Origin: an uncultured Lachnospiraceae bacterium
GTDB lineage: Bacteria; Bacillota; Clostridia; Lachnospirales; Lachnospiraceae
Assembly (NCBI GenBank): GCA_905193085.1
Contig: CAJJNI010000001.1
Span: 1-45,492, forward strand
DNA: 45,492 bases
Direction: 5' to 3'
Positions 16,981 to 24,814 of the stretch are shown here, piece by piece; the stretch's first letter is position 1; the number at the start of each line of letters is the position of its first letter. Both the position numbers and the translations under genes were made by a program. Under the pieces are notes generated by a model that searched no databases, was not told the DNA's origin, and saw only the letters and a list, made by a program, of their open reading frames with translations.

Positions 16981-18159
16981 CTATTCTTCTGCTAATCCGA
17001 GATAACGGTAAACATTATCTGTTTTGCCAGCAGCAGCAATTTCAGCTAAATCATTGTATACAGATTCAAGGTCAGTTGTCTTAACATCACGACCCCCAAG
17101 ACCATAAATGTAATTTACTGCAACCGGTCTCTTTTCCAAATCATAAAGAGCACTGCGTACTTCGAGGAATAAAGGTGCACCTGCATCATTTAAGCTGTGA
17201 GCTTTATCCATGACAGCAACAGCAGTTACATTTTTTAATGCCTCTGCAATTTCTTCTTTCGGAAATGGACGGAAAGCACGAATCTTTAAAAGACCTGCTT
17301 TGACACCTTTTTCTCTTAACTGGTCAACAACATATTTTGCTGTACCGGCAGAAGAACCAATGATAACCATAGCAATTTCGGCATCGTCTAACTTGTAACT
17401 TTCAAATAAATCATAATGTCTTCCTGTGAGTTTTTCATACTCGGCAGAGTATTTGAGAAGTGCAGCTTTTGCATTTTTCATTGCTTCAGCCTGAAGACGT
17501 TTAGTTTCAAAATGATATGTGTGGTGTGCAAATGGACCGTATGCAACAGGACTCTTTAAAAGAGCATGCTCCGGATTGTATTCGCCTACAAATTTCTTAA
17601 CAACATCATCTTCCAGTAATTCAATGTTTTCTACAGAATGAGAAGTGATGAAACCATCATAACAGTTCATGAATGGAAGTTTAACAGATGGATCTTCGGC
17701 AACTTTAGTACCAATGATAAAGTTGTCATAAGCTTCCTGATTGTTTTCGCTGTATACCTGAATCCAGCCTGCGTCTCTAAGACCCATTGAATCAGAGTGG
17801 TCACAGTGGATATTAAGAGGTCCTGAAACGGTTCTGTTTACACAGCTCATAATAATTGGAAGTCTGCTTGAAGCAGCAATATAAAGCATTTCATACATGT
17901 ACTGAAGACCGTTTGAAGATGTAGCTGTCATAACACGGGCTCCAGCGGCTGATGCAGCTACTGATGCAGACATTGCTGAATGTTCAGATTCAACAGGAAT
18001 AAATTCTGTGTCAACTAATCCATCATTTACAAAACTTGCAAAATACTGTGGCACTTCTGTTGAAGGTGTAATCGGGAATGCTGCCACAACACCCGGATTA
18101 ATCTGGCGCATTGCTATAGCAACGGCCTCATTTCCTGATAATTTATCGCGTTTACCCAT
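16981..18159 (-). CDS. porA: Pyruvate:ferredoxin oxidoreductase alpha subunit
   Basis: The 392-residue alpha subunit has the typical start GNEAVAIAMRQINPGVVAAFPITPST, which helps bind TPP and pyruvate, and the conserved VESEHSAMSA and CDHSDSMGLRD blocks. Its start overlaps the stop of porD by one base (TAATG), so translation is probably coupled. It lies 13 bp ahead of porB. Confidence 0.92.
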   Translation of the reverse strand: MGKRDKLSGNEAVAIAMRQINPGVVAAFPITPSTEVPQYFASFVNDGLVDTEFIPVESEHSAMSASVAASAAGARVMTATSSNGLQYMYEMLYIAASSRLPIIMSCVNRTVSGPLNIHCDHSDSMGLRDAGWIQVYSENNQEAYDNFIIGTKVAEDPSVKLPFMNCYDGFITSHSVENIELLEDDVVKKFVGEYNPEHALLKSPVAYGPFAHHTYHFETKRLQAEAMKNAKAALLKYSAEYEKLTGRHYDLFESYKLDDAEIAMVIIGSSAGTAKYVVDQLREKGVKAGLLKIRAFRPFPKEEIAEALKNVTAVAVMDKAHSLNDAGAPLFLEVRSALYDLEKRPVAVNYIYGLGGRDVKTTDLESVYNDLAEIAAAGKTDNVYRYLGLAEE

Positions 18160-18476
18160 TATTCTGCCTGACCTCCTTCTACATATTCAAGAGCACCGAA
18201 TGGACATACATTACAACAAATTCCGCAGCCCTTACAGTGGTCATAGTCAATTCCTGCCATTTTGCCATCTTTTAAAATGATTGAAGAATCAGGACAGACA
18301 GGGAAACATAATCTACAGTCTTTACATTTCTCAGCATCAAATACAGGACGGTTTGCTCTCCAGCCGCCTGTTATGTAATATTTGGCATTACCGCCTGTTG
18401 GAATAATTCCGCCAGGAGTTGTCTGTTGCCACGGTGTTAATGGATCAACTATCCATTTTTCTTTATCTACTGCCAT
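18159..18476 (-). CDS. porD: Pyruvate:ferredoxin oxidoreductase delta (ferredoxin-like) subunit
   Basis: The 105-residue protein carries two [4Fe-4S] motifs: C51, C54, C57, C61 (CKDCRLCFPVCP) and C81, C84, C87, C91 (CKGCGICCNVCP). It moves electrons from the TPP site toward the external ferredoxin. It overlaps both neighbours by one base (TAATG). Confidence 0.93.
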   Translation of the reverse strand: MAVDKEKWIVDPLTPWQQTTPGGIIPTGGNAKYYITGGWRANRPVFDAEKCKDCRLCFPVCPDSSIILKDGKMAGIDYDHCKGCGICCNVCPFGALEYVEGGQAE

Positions 18477-19051
18477 TAGCCCTTAACCTCCTTTAAGGCA
18501 AGTTTAACAGCTTCCATATTAGGAGCGATTACTGCCGGTTTTGTCTTGAATTTGTGGTTGAAAGATTTTTCCATTGAAGTAATGAAAACATCTTCGTCCA
18601 TTATATTTGCAACTTTTACAACTGCAGCAAGCATAGGAGTATTTGGGAAATATCTTCCTAATGTTTTCATGGAAATATCTCTTGCATCAATTGTATAGAT
18701 TTTTCCTTTGTAATGTGAGAGTTTTTCTTTGAAAGCCTCAGGACTTTTATCAGAATTGATAATAATGGCACCTGTATCTTTAGCACCTGCGGCTACATCA
18801 ACAACATCAATTAATGTTTCGTCAACTATAACGACGAAATCCGGGTCATAAATGTTGGAATGAACAGTGATTGGTGTGTCACTGATACGGTTGTATGCGG
18901 TAATTGGCGCACCCATACGCTCAGGACCATATTCAGGGAATCCCTGAACATATTTTCCAGTGTCAAATGCAGCTTCAGCTAATAATAAAGAAGCAGTTTT
19001 GGCACCCTGACCTCCGCGGCCATGCCAGCGGATTTCTAACATGTTACTCAT
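18476..19051 (-). CDS. porG: Pyruvate:ferredoxin oxidoreductase gamma subunit
   Basis: The 191-residue protein begins with the family pattern IRWHGRGGQGAKTAS and includes GPERMGAPITAYNRIS, both typical of the gamma subunit. It is the first gene of porGDAB and has a good AAAGGAGGA ribosome site. The order G-D-A-B and the one-base overlaps are those of standard four-subunit Por operons. Confidence 0.92.
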   Translation of the reverse strand: MSNMLEIRWHGRGGQGAKTASLLLAEAAFDTGKYVQGFPEYGPERMGAPITAYNRISDTPITVHSNIYDPDFVVIVDETLIDVVDVAAGAKDTGAIIINSDKSPEAFKEKLSHYKGKIYTIDARDISMKTLGRYFPNTPMLAAVVKVANIMDEDVFITSMEKSFNHKFKTKPAVIAPNMEAVKLALKEVKG

Positions 19052-19096
19052 CGGTTTTGTCCTCCTTTATTGATAAAAATTACCATATTACATTTA

Positions 19097-19125
19097 ATTT
19101 TAGCATTGTTGAAAAAAATCGTCAA
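19097..19125 (-). promoter_or_regulatory. Sigma-A promoter of porGDAB
   Basis: On the minus strand, TTGACG (19120-19125) and TAAAAT (19097-19102) are 17 bp apart. The -35 box overlaps the stop codon (19122-19124) of the upstream chemoreceptor gene, and no terminator lies between, so read-through from that operon is possible. Confidence 0.7.
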
Positions 19126-20846
19126 TAGTGGAAATGTTTTATGCTTGCTTCAAGGTCGTTAGCAATATTTTTTAATCCTTTCGTACTATCTGTTACCTGA
19201 GTGAAGTTATCAGTTACAGTTGAGGCTGTTGCGCATACTTCTTCTGTGGTTGCAACATTATCACTCGCAATGTTGAGCAGCTTTTCTACTGTCTGTACGA
19301 TTTCATTGCGTGAGGAATCAAGATATCGGATGCTGTTTTCAATTGAATTCATGCTTTGCATTGACTGGTTTAGTTTTTCAACAACTTCCGCGGTCATGTC
19401 CTGTGTCTGTTTCATATTAAGTGTCTGTGACTGCATTGTCTGGGTTACTTTAGATATTGTTTTGACTGAGGCATCGGAATCCTGTGTAAGCTGAAGTATA
19501 ATGCCATTTATTCTTTCACTTGAATCGCTTGACTGTGCGGCAAGTTTTTGAATCTGTTCAGCAACTACTGCGAAACCTTTGCCGCTTTCTCCGGCGCGTG
19601 CTGCTTCGATGCTTGCATTAAGGCTTAGAAGGCTTGTTTCATCAGCAATTGATGAAATGATTTCAGTTACTGCTTTGATTTTTTGAACAGAGTCATTAGT
19701 TTTAAGAGTCTGATGTGATATTTCATTAATCAATGTTTGAACATCATTATTAGATTTAAGAAGCTTTTCTATAGTCTCAACTGTAAGCTTTTCAGAGTCA
19801 TGCATTGCAGTTGTATTTTGTTTCATTTCCTGCATTTCTAATGTTGTCTGCTGAATTTTGTTTCCCATTTCCTGGATATTCTGTGCTGCAGCATTAGAAA
19901 TGTCTGCCTGAATATTAGCACTGTCTGAAATGGAGTGAACTGCATCGGACATATCCTGTAATGATGCGGTTGTAGTAGTGGCAGTATCTTCAAGTGTTGC
20001 AGAGGATTCAAGTACATATGCTGCATTTTGGGCAATGTTTTCGATACTGTGATTCATTTCTGTTTGAAGTGTTGCTATTGCATTAGATAAATCACCAAGT
20101 TCATCTTTTCGGCGCAGAAGTGAGCCATCTATTGATGTTTTTAAATCTCCTGTTGCAGTCTGCTGAACTGAAGAAATACTCTTTTTAAGAGAGCGGGTAA
20201 TTGACATTGAAAAAATAAATGCTACAACTATAGAAATAAGCATTGTGACTATAATTACTATACTTATAGTATTTGCAATCCGGTTTATTGTTGTATCATT
20301 TCTGGCCTTGTCTGAACCTACAAAAATCATGCCTATAGGTGATGAAGAGGAGTCAGATGTTACAGGTACATAATAGCCATAGTAAAGAGTTCCATCAATT
20401 GAGACTGAATCGCTGAAATATTCTTCGCCCGATTCGAGAACCGTTTTTTTGATGTTATCTCCGGCAGGAGAACCTAAGATTCGGTTACCGTTTTCATCTT
20501 TTGCAGAGGTCATTATTCTGGTGTCATTATAGAAGAAAGTAACTTCCATTCCGGTTTTTTCTTTGATGCTGTCAACAATTGATTCAGATTTTGAAATATT
20601 GTAGCTTCCTTTCCATATGTCCCCATTTTCAGCCTGAATATAATCACCTGAGTTCTGGTCGTATGCAGCAAATGTTGCTGTCGCAGCACCCTTTAGGGAT
20701 TGTTCAACTTCTGATATAAGGGATTGCTTAACTATAGTGTTAGTCAGTATAAGGGTTATTACAGCGAGAAGAAAAATAGGTGTTGTTGTTAATATGAATA
20801 ATTTGGTTTTAAAATTAAGTTTTAATTTGAATTTTTTATTTTTCAT
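19122..20846 (-). CDS. Methyl-accepting chemotaxis protein with single Cache-type sensor
   Basis: This membrane chemoreceptor has 574 residues. TM1 lies at about 15-36, followed by an extracytoplasmic Cache-like domain (about 40-185, with [11 protein letters not shown] and IGMIFVG), TM2 (about 190-214), a HAMP domain and a long coiled coil. The tip that contacts CheA/CheW is intact ([20 protein letters not shown] then [15 protein letters not shown]). It lies 15 bp after the BMP-type lipoprotein gene in the same operon, suggesting that the lipoprotein delivers ligand to it. Ligand inferred, not seen. No other chemotaxis gene is in the window. Confidence 0.9.
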   Translation of the reverse strand: MKNKKFKLKLNFKTKLFILTTTPIFLLAVITLILTNTIVKQSLISEVEQSLKGAATATFAAYDQNSGDYIQAENGDIWKGSYNISKSESIVDSIKEKTGMEVTFFYNDTRIMTSAKDENGNRILGSPAGDNIKKTVLESGEEYFSDSVSIDGTLYYGYYVPVTSDSSSSPIGMIFVGSDKARNDTTINRIANTISIVIIVTMLISIVVAFIFSMSITRSLKKSISSVQQTATGDLKTSIDGSLLRRKDELGDLSNAIATLQTEMNHSIENIAQNAAYVLESSATLEDTATTTTASLQDMSDAVHSISDSANIQADISNAAAQNIQEMGNKIQQTTLEMQEMKQNTTAMHDSEKLTVETIEKLLKSNNDVQTLINEISHQTLKTNDSVQKIKAVTEIISSIADETSLLSLNASIEAARAGESGKGFAVVAEQIQKLAAQSSDSSERINGIILQLTQDSDASVKTISKVTQTMQSQTLNMKQTQDMTAEVVEKLNQSMQSMNSIENSIRYLDSSRNEIVQTVEKLLNIASDNVATTEEVCATASTVTDNFTQVTDSTKGLKNIANDLEASIKHFHY

Positions 20847-20861
20847 AGTATACCTCCCCTT

Positions 20862-22043
20862 TTATTCTACAACTTTAACATTTTTGTAATACCAGTTGAT
20901 GCCGCCTGTTATAGTTTCATCATCTAGAGTGCTGCCGGCTTTACCAACTGTTTCGCCTGTATTGGTTGTTATTTCACCATCAAAAACATTAAAATCACCT
21001 GATAAAATCCGGGCTTTGGCATCATCGACTGCTTCCTGTGTCCCCTTTGTACAAAAATCAGCAAGTGAAGTAATGCCAACTAATCCTTCAGACATTCCAC
21101 CATAGTAATTTTCGCCTGTCCATGTTCCATCTATAAGACTTTGAACTGTGTATGTATAGTAGGCACTCCAATTCCAGATTACACTGCAAAGACATGAGTC
21201 AGGAGTTTCTTTCTGCATGTCAGAGTTGTAACCGATACCGTATACACCGGCTTTCTGGGCCAGGGTCTGTGGATATGGTGTATCGCAGTGCTGTGCCATG
21301 ACATCACAGCCCATATCAAGAAGTGTCTGTGCGGCAGCTGCTTCACCGTCCGGGTCATACCAGCTGTTTGTAACTTTAACATATACAACAGCATCAGGAT
21401 TAACTGAGGCGATTCCCATTGCAAATGCATCTATGCCTCCGGTAACTTCTGAATTTGATGAATCCTGTGCTGCCACATAGCCAATTTTATTTGTTTTTGT
21501 ATTAAGTCCGGCAACAATACCGCTCAAATATCTTGCCTGGTAAATTCTGCCAAAGTAGTTTGTGAAATTTTTACCATTGCTTTTGTAGCCTGTTCCATGA
21601 CAGAAATAAATGTCAGGGTACTTTTCGGCAAATTCTTCTGTAGCGTCCATGTATCCCCAGCTTGTTGTAAATATGATATTACAACCTTCATCGATGCAGT
21701 CCTGAATTGCTTTGTCGGTGTCTTCTTTGCTTGAATCATCAACATTGACCTTTCGTATTATCTGACTGTCAGATAAGCCTAAATTTTCCTGCATTCCCTG
21801 TATGCCCAAATCGTGAGTGTAGGAATACCCGCTCCCTTCAGCGGGGTCGGACAGATGAATAACGCCGATTTTAATATCTTCCTTGGCAATTTTTTTCGAA
21901 GTAGCTTCGGTTGATGCAGAAGAATTCCGGTTTTCATATCCGACATTGGTTGCGTAGTCGTCGAGTTCTGATTTTTTACCGCAGGCTGTTAATTGCAACA
22001 GCATTAGTATCGTTAAAATCATACATAAAAGTTTTTTCCTCAT
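20862..22043 (-). CDS. BMP-family (nucleoside-type) substrate-binding lipoprotein
   Basis: This 393-residue lipoprotein has lipobox LTAC (lipidated Cys21) and a BMP/PnrA-like periplasmic-binding fold: IGVIHLSDPAEGSGYSYTH, a repeated GCNIIFTTSWG-type sugar-binding segment, GVYGIGYNSDM and the late INWYYKN. Relatives bind purine nucleosides or act in autoinducer-like uptake. No permease or ATPase gene follows; the next gene is a chemoreceptor. It is therefore more likely a sensing partner than a transporter part. A GAAGGAG ribosome site precedes the ATG. Confidence 0.85.
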   Translation of the reverse strand: MRKKLLCMILTILMLLQLTACGKKSELDDYATNVGYENRNSSASTEATSKKIAKEDIKIGVIHLSDPAEGSGYSYTHDLGIQGMQENLGLSDSQIIRKVNVDDSSKEDTDKAIQDCIDEGCNIIFTTSWGYMDATEEFAEKYPDIYFCHGTGYKSNGKNFTNYFGRIYQARYLSGIVAGLNTKTNKIGYVAAQDSSNSEVTGGIDAFAMGIASVNPDAVVYVKVTNSWYDPDGEAAAAQTLLDMGCDVMAQHCDTPYPQTLAQKAGVYGIGYNSDMQKETPDSCLCSVIWNWSAYYTYTVQSLIDGTWTGENYYGGMSEGLVGITSLADFCTKGTQEAVDDAKARILSGDFNVFDGEITTNTGETVGKAGSTLDDETITGGINWYYKNVKVVE

Positions 22044-22097
22044 AAAATGTCGCTCCTTCTCTTTTAATAAAATATTTATAAAGAATATTATGAAAAT

Positions 22098-22126
22098 ATT
22101 ATATCAAAATTAAGGGGACATGTCTA
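22098..22126 (-). promoter_or_regulatory. Promoter of the BMP-chemoreceptor operon
   Basis: On the minus strand, TAGACA (22121-22126) and TATAAT (22098-22103) are 17 bp apart. It faces away from the channel-gene promoter within the same 235-bp gap. Confidence 0.65.
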
Positions 22127-22169
22127 TGTGATTTTGCCTGTTTTGATGTTGAGAAAATACATGTTATTT

Positions 22170-22198
22170 ATTGACACCGGCTGTCAATCCATTATACT
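22170..22198 (+). promoter_or_regulatory. Promoter with palindromic operator-like site, channel gene
   Basis: TTGACA (22171-22176) and TATACT (22193-22198) are 16 bp apart. The -35 box is the left arm of a 7-bp inverted repeat, ATTGACA-N5-TGTCAAT (22170-22188), where a dimeric regulator could block RNA polymerase. The regulator is not known. Confidence 0.65.
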
Positions 22199-22278
22199 TA
22201 AAATATGTGGTTAAATTTATGGCAGGGATAGATTCTGTATTTCCTGTTAAATTTAGCAGATGATGGGAGAATGTGTTT

Positions 22279-22701
22279 ATGAAAAAAATGAGAATATTAT
22301 GGCAGGTTATTAAACAGACAAGGTCTGATGAAATAATATTGTCATATTTAATGTTTGTTTTTATTGATGCCCTTGTTATTTTTCTTGTCGACCCGGCTAT
22401 TAAATCTTATGGCAATGCCCTGTGGTATTGTTGTGTGGTTATTTTTACTGTAGGTTTTGGAGATTTAGTGGCTACGGTTCTTTTATCAAAAATTGCAACT
22501 ATCGTACTCATGATATATTCTGTACTGGTACTGGCAATTGTAACGGGTGTGATAGTAAATTTTTACAGTCAGCTTATCCGTATAAGGCAGGAAGATACAA
22601 TGGAAGCATTTGTTTATAAATTAGAGAATTTACCGGATTTGTCCAAAGAGGAATTAAAAGAGTTATCTCTAAGCGTAAAACGCTTAAGAAAAAATAAATA
22701 G
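22279..22701 (+). CDS. Two-TM potassium channel-like protein
   Basis: This 140-residue protein has the minimal K+ channel layout: a membrane helix (about 20-40), a pore helix with selectivity filter TVGFGD, a second helix (about 70-95), and a short charged cytoplasmic tail without an RCK domain. TVGFGD is the classic potassium filter. ATG at 22279 is 9 nt after GGGAG; the GTG at 22273 is too close. It precedes the 5'-nucleotidase gene with no terminator between, so the two may be co-transcribed; the functional link is unclear. Confidence 0.8.
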   Translation: MKKMRILWQVIKQTRSDEIILSYLMFVFIDALVIFLVDPAIKSYGNALWYCCVVIFTVGFGDLVATVLLSKIATIVLMIYSVLVLAIVTGVIVNFYSQLIRIRQEDTMEAFVYKLENLPDLSKEELKELSLSVKRLRKNK

Positions 22702-22711
22702 GAGGTGCACA

Positions 22712-22788
22712 ATAATTAAAAAGGTAAAGGAAAAACAAAAAGAATGAAGAGGCAGGCAAGCGAAAAAGAAGAGGAGGCAAAAAAATGA
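22712..22788 (+). other. Possible chain of tiny overlapping reading frames before the 5'-nucleotidase gene
   Basis: GGAGG at 22701-22705 is followed, at good spacing, only by ATA (22712) and ATT (22715), which would open a short lysine-rich frame ending at TGA 22745. That stop overlaps an ATG (22744) that opens a 14-codon frame (MKRQASEKEEEAKK), whose own TGA (22786) overlaps the ATG of the 5'-nucleotidase. The chained ATGA overlaps look like coupled translation, but the peptides are tiny and very charged, so this may be chance. Confidence 0.25.
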
Positions 22789-24734
22789 ATTTAAAAAAGA
22801 GTAAAGAGAAAGTTATGAAAAGTTCTATATTTAACAAGATGATTGTAAGTGTATTCATTATGGTAACGGCTTTTGTAATGAGTACATCAGCATTTGGTGC
22901 AGAAGAAAAAGAGGCAATAGTCCTTTTTACAAATGATGTGCACTGTGCAATTGAAGGTTATTCAAAATTAGCGGCTTATAAGGCACAATTAGAGGAATCT
23001 GGAAATGATGTTGTTGTGGTAGATGCAGGAGATGCCATTCAGGGTGAAGCTATTGGCACTCAGACACAGGGAAAGGCCATAATTGATTTGATGAATGAAG
23101 TTGGTTATAAATATGCAGTTCCGGGAAATCATGAATTTGATTACGGAATGGATACATTTCTGGAACTCGCATCTTCTGAAAACAGTAAGTTTGAGTATTT
23201 AAGCTCTACATTTGTCGATTTGCGCACAAATGAAACAGTGTTTAAACCATACGATATAACTGAAATTAATGGTATGAAGGTGGCATTTGTCGGCATATCA
23301 ACACCGGAAAGTTATACAAAGTCAACACCTGTTTATTTCCAGGACGAAAATGGAAATGATATATATAATTTTTCACAGAACGATTTTTACGGAGCAATTC
23401 AAAAGGCTGTTGATGCGGCAAGAGCAGAAGGTGCCGATAAAGTTATAGCAGTGGGGCATCTTGGAGTCAGCGGAACAACTGACAGTTGGAAGTCTACTGA
23501 TGTAATTGCAAATACAACAGGAATAGATGTGTTTATTGATGCACATTCACATGAAGTCATTGAAGCAACAACAGTTGATAATAAAAATGGTGAAAAAGTG
23601 CCATTATCTTCTACAGGTACAAAATTCCAATATATCGGACAGTTGGAATTAAAGTCTGATGGAGAAGAGGTAATTAATTTGATTTCTCCGGATACAATTG
23701 ATATCAACAGTTCAGATGCAGTGAAAACTGCATACAGCAGAGTTCAGAAAAAAGTGGATGATTACAATGCACAGATACAGTATTTATATGAAAAAATCGG
23801 TACAGCAGAAGTTGAGCTTACATTAAATGACCCTGATAGTGGTGAATGGGTAATTCGTACACAGGAAACAAATGTTGGTGATTTTGTTTCAGATGCCTAT
23901 CGTATAATGACAGGAGCTGATATTTCACTTGCAAATGCCGGAGGAATACGTGCTTCTGTAGATAAGGGTGATGTAACAAGAAAGACATTTATAGATATCA
24001 ATCCGTGGAATAACCCTATGTGTGTGGTTTCAGCTACAGGACAGGATATTCTGGATGCTTTAGAGTTTGGTGCAAGAAATCTTCCTGAAACATGTGGTGG
24101 CTTTTTACATACTTCAGGTTTAACTTACGAAATACATACTTATATAGACAGCCCGGTTATTTTAGATGAACAGGGCAGTTTTAAAGAAATTGACAAATCA
24201 AAACAACGAAGAGTCGCTAATGTAAAAATAAACGGAGAGGCAATTGACCCTGAAAAGAAATATACAGTTGCATCAACATTTTATTTGTTAAAACAGGGCG
24301 GTGACGGATTTACAATGTTTGCAGATTCAGAGATTGTAAAACAGGAAGGACTTTCAACAGATTCTGATATGTTAATTCAGTATTTTACAGAAAAATTAAA
24401 CAGTGTTATTTCAACTGAAAAATACGGAAATCTCAGAGGCGAAGGAAGAATAGTAATTTATAAGAATAAAGCAGATGTTCCTGTTAAATCAGAAGATGGT
24501 AAAGGGGAATTAAAGGAAAATAAGGAAGATACAGCTAGAATAGAAAATACAGCTAAAACGGAAGATTCTGTTAAAAAAGAAAATAAAAATATAAAAACAA
24601 ATGAATCAAAAGTATCAGAAGCAAAAGCACCTGATACTAAAGATGCAGACAATGTTGCGCTGTGGATATTAATTGCAGCTGTCAGTGTCAGCATTGCCGG
24701 TTATAGTTTGAAGAGCTCAAGGCATTTAAATTAA
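22785..24734 (+). CDS. Secreted, membrane-anchored 5'-nucleotidase (UshA-like)
   Basis: This 649-residue extracytoplasmic enzyme removes phosphate from nucleotides (and perhaps splits UDP-sugars), giving nucleosides. A signal peptide ends near SAFGA (about 38). The metallophosphatase domain shows all metal-site blocks: TNDVH, DAGDAIQG, GNHEFDYG, GHLG and DAHSHE. The C-terminal 5_nucleotid_C domain (about 350-540) includes NAGGIRA and a GGDGFTMF substrate loop. A Lys/Glu-rich spacer and a hydrophobic helix (about 622-640) anchor the end; no LPXTG was seen. A GAGGAGG ribosome site precedes the ATG. It sits across from the nucleoside-type binding protein. Confidence 0.9.
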   Translation: MNLKKSKEKVMKSSIFNKMIVSVFIMVTAFVMSTSAFGAEEKEAIVLFTNDVHCAIEGYSKLAAYKAQLEESGNDVVVVDAGDAIQGEAIGTQTQGKAIIDLMNEVGYKYAVPGNHEFDYGMDTFLELASSENSKFEYLSSTFVDLRTNETVFKPYDITEINGMKVAFVGISTPESYTKSTPVYFQDENGNDIYNFSQNDFYGAIQKAVDAARAEGADKVIAVGHLGVSGTTDSWKSTDVIANTTGIDVFIDAHSHEVIEATTVDNKNGEKVPLSSTGTKFQYIGQLELKSDGEEVINLISPDTIDINSSDAVKTAYSRVQKKVDDYNAQIQYLYEKIGTAEVELTLNDPDSGEWVIRTQETNVGDFVSDAYRIMTGADISLANAGGIRASVDKGDVTRKTFIDINPWNNPMCVVSATGQDILDALEFGARNLPETCGGFLHTSGLTYEIHTYIDSPVILDEQGSFKEIDKSKQRRVANVKINGEAIDPEKKYTVASTFYLLKQGGDGFTMFADSEIVKQEGLSTDSDMLIQYFTEKLNSVISTEKYGNLRGEGRIVIYKNKADVPVKSEDGKGELKENKEDTARIENTAKTEDSVKKENKNIKTNESKVSEAKAPDTKDADNVALWILIAAVSVSIAGYSLKSSRHLN

Positions 24735-24736
24735 AC

Positions 24737-24765
24737 TTTACATTCAGATTAATAAATGATAAAAT
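24737..24765 (+). promoter_or_regulatory. Promoter of nifJ
   Basis: TTTACA (24737-24742) and TAAAAT (24760-24765) are 17 bp apart. The predicted transcript starts near 24772, which excludes the ATG at 24764 as the translation start and supports ATG 24815. Confidence 0.7.
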
Positions 24766-24814
24766 GTATCATAGATATGGGGTCGTACCCACATTCAAAA
24801 AGGAGGAAACATTA

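Noticed and set aside
24764..24814. Upstream ATG of nifJ
   Set aside because: It falls inside the -10 box of the predicted promoter and lacks a ribosome site. The family start is at 24815.
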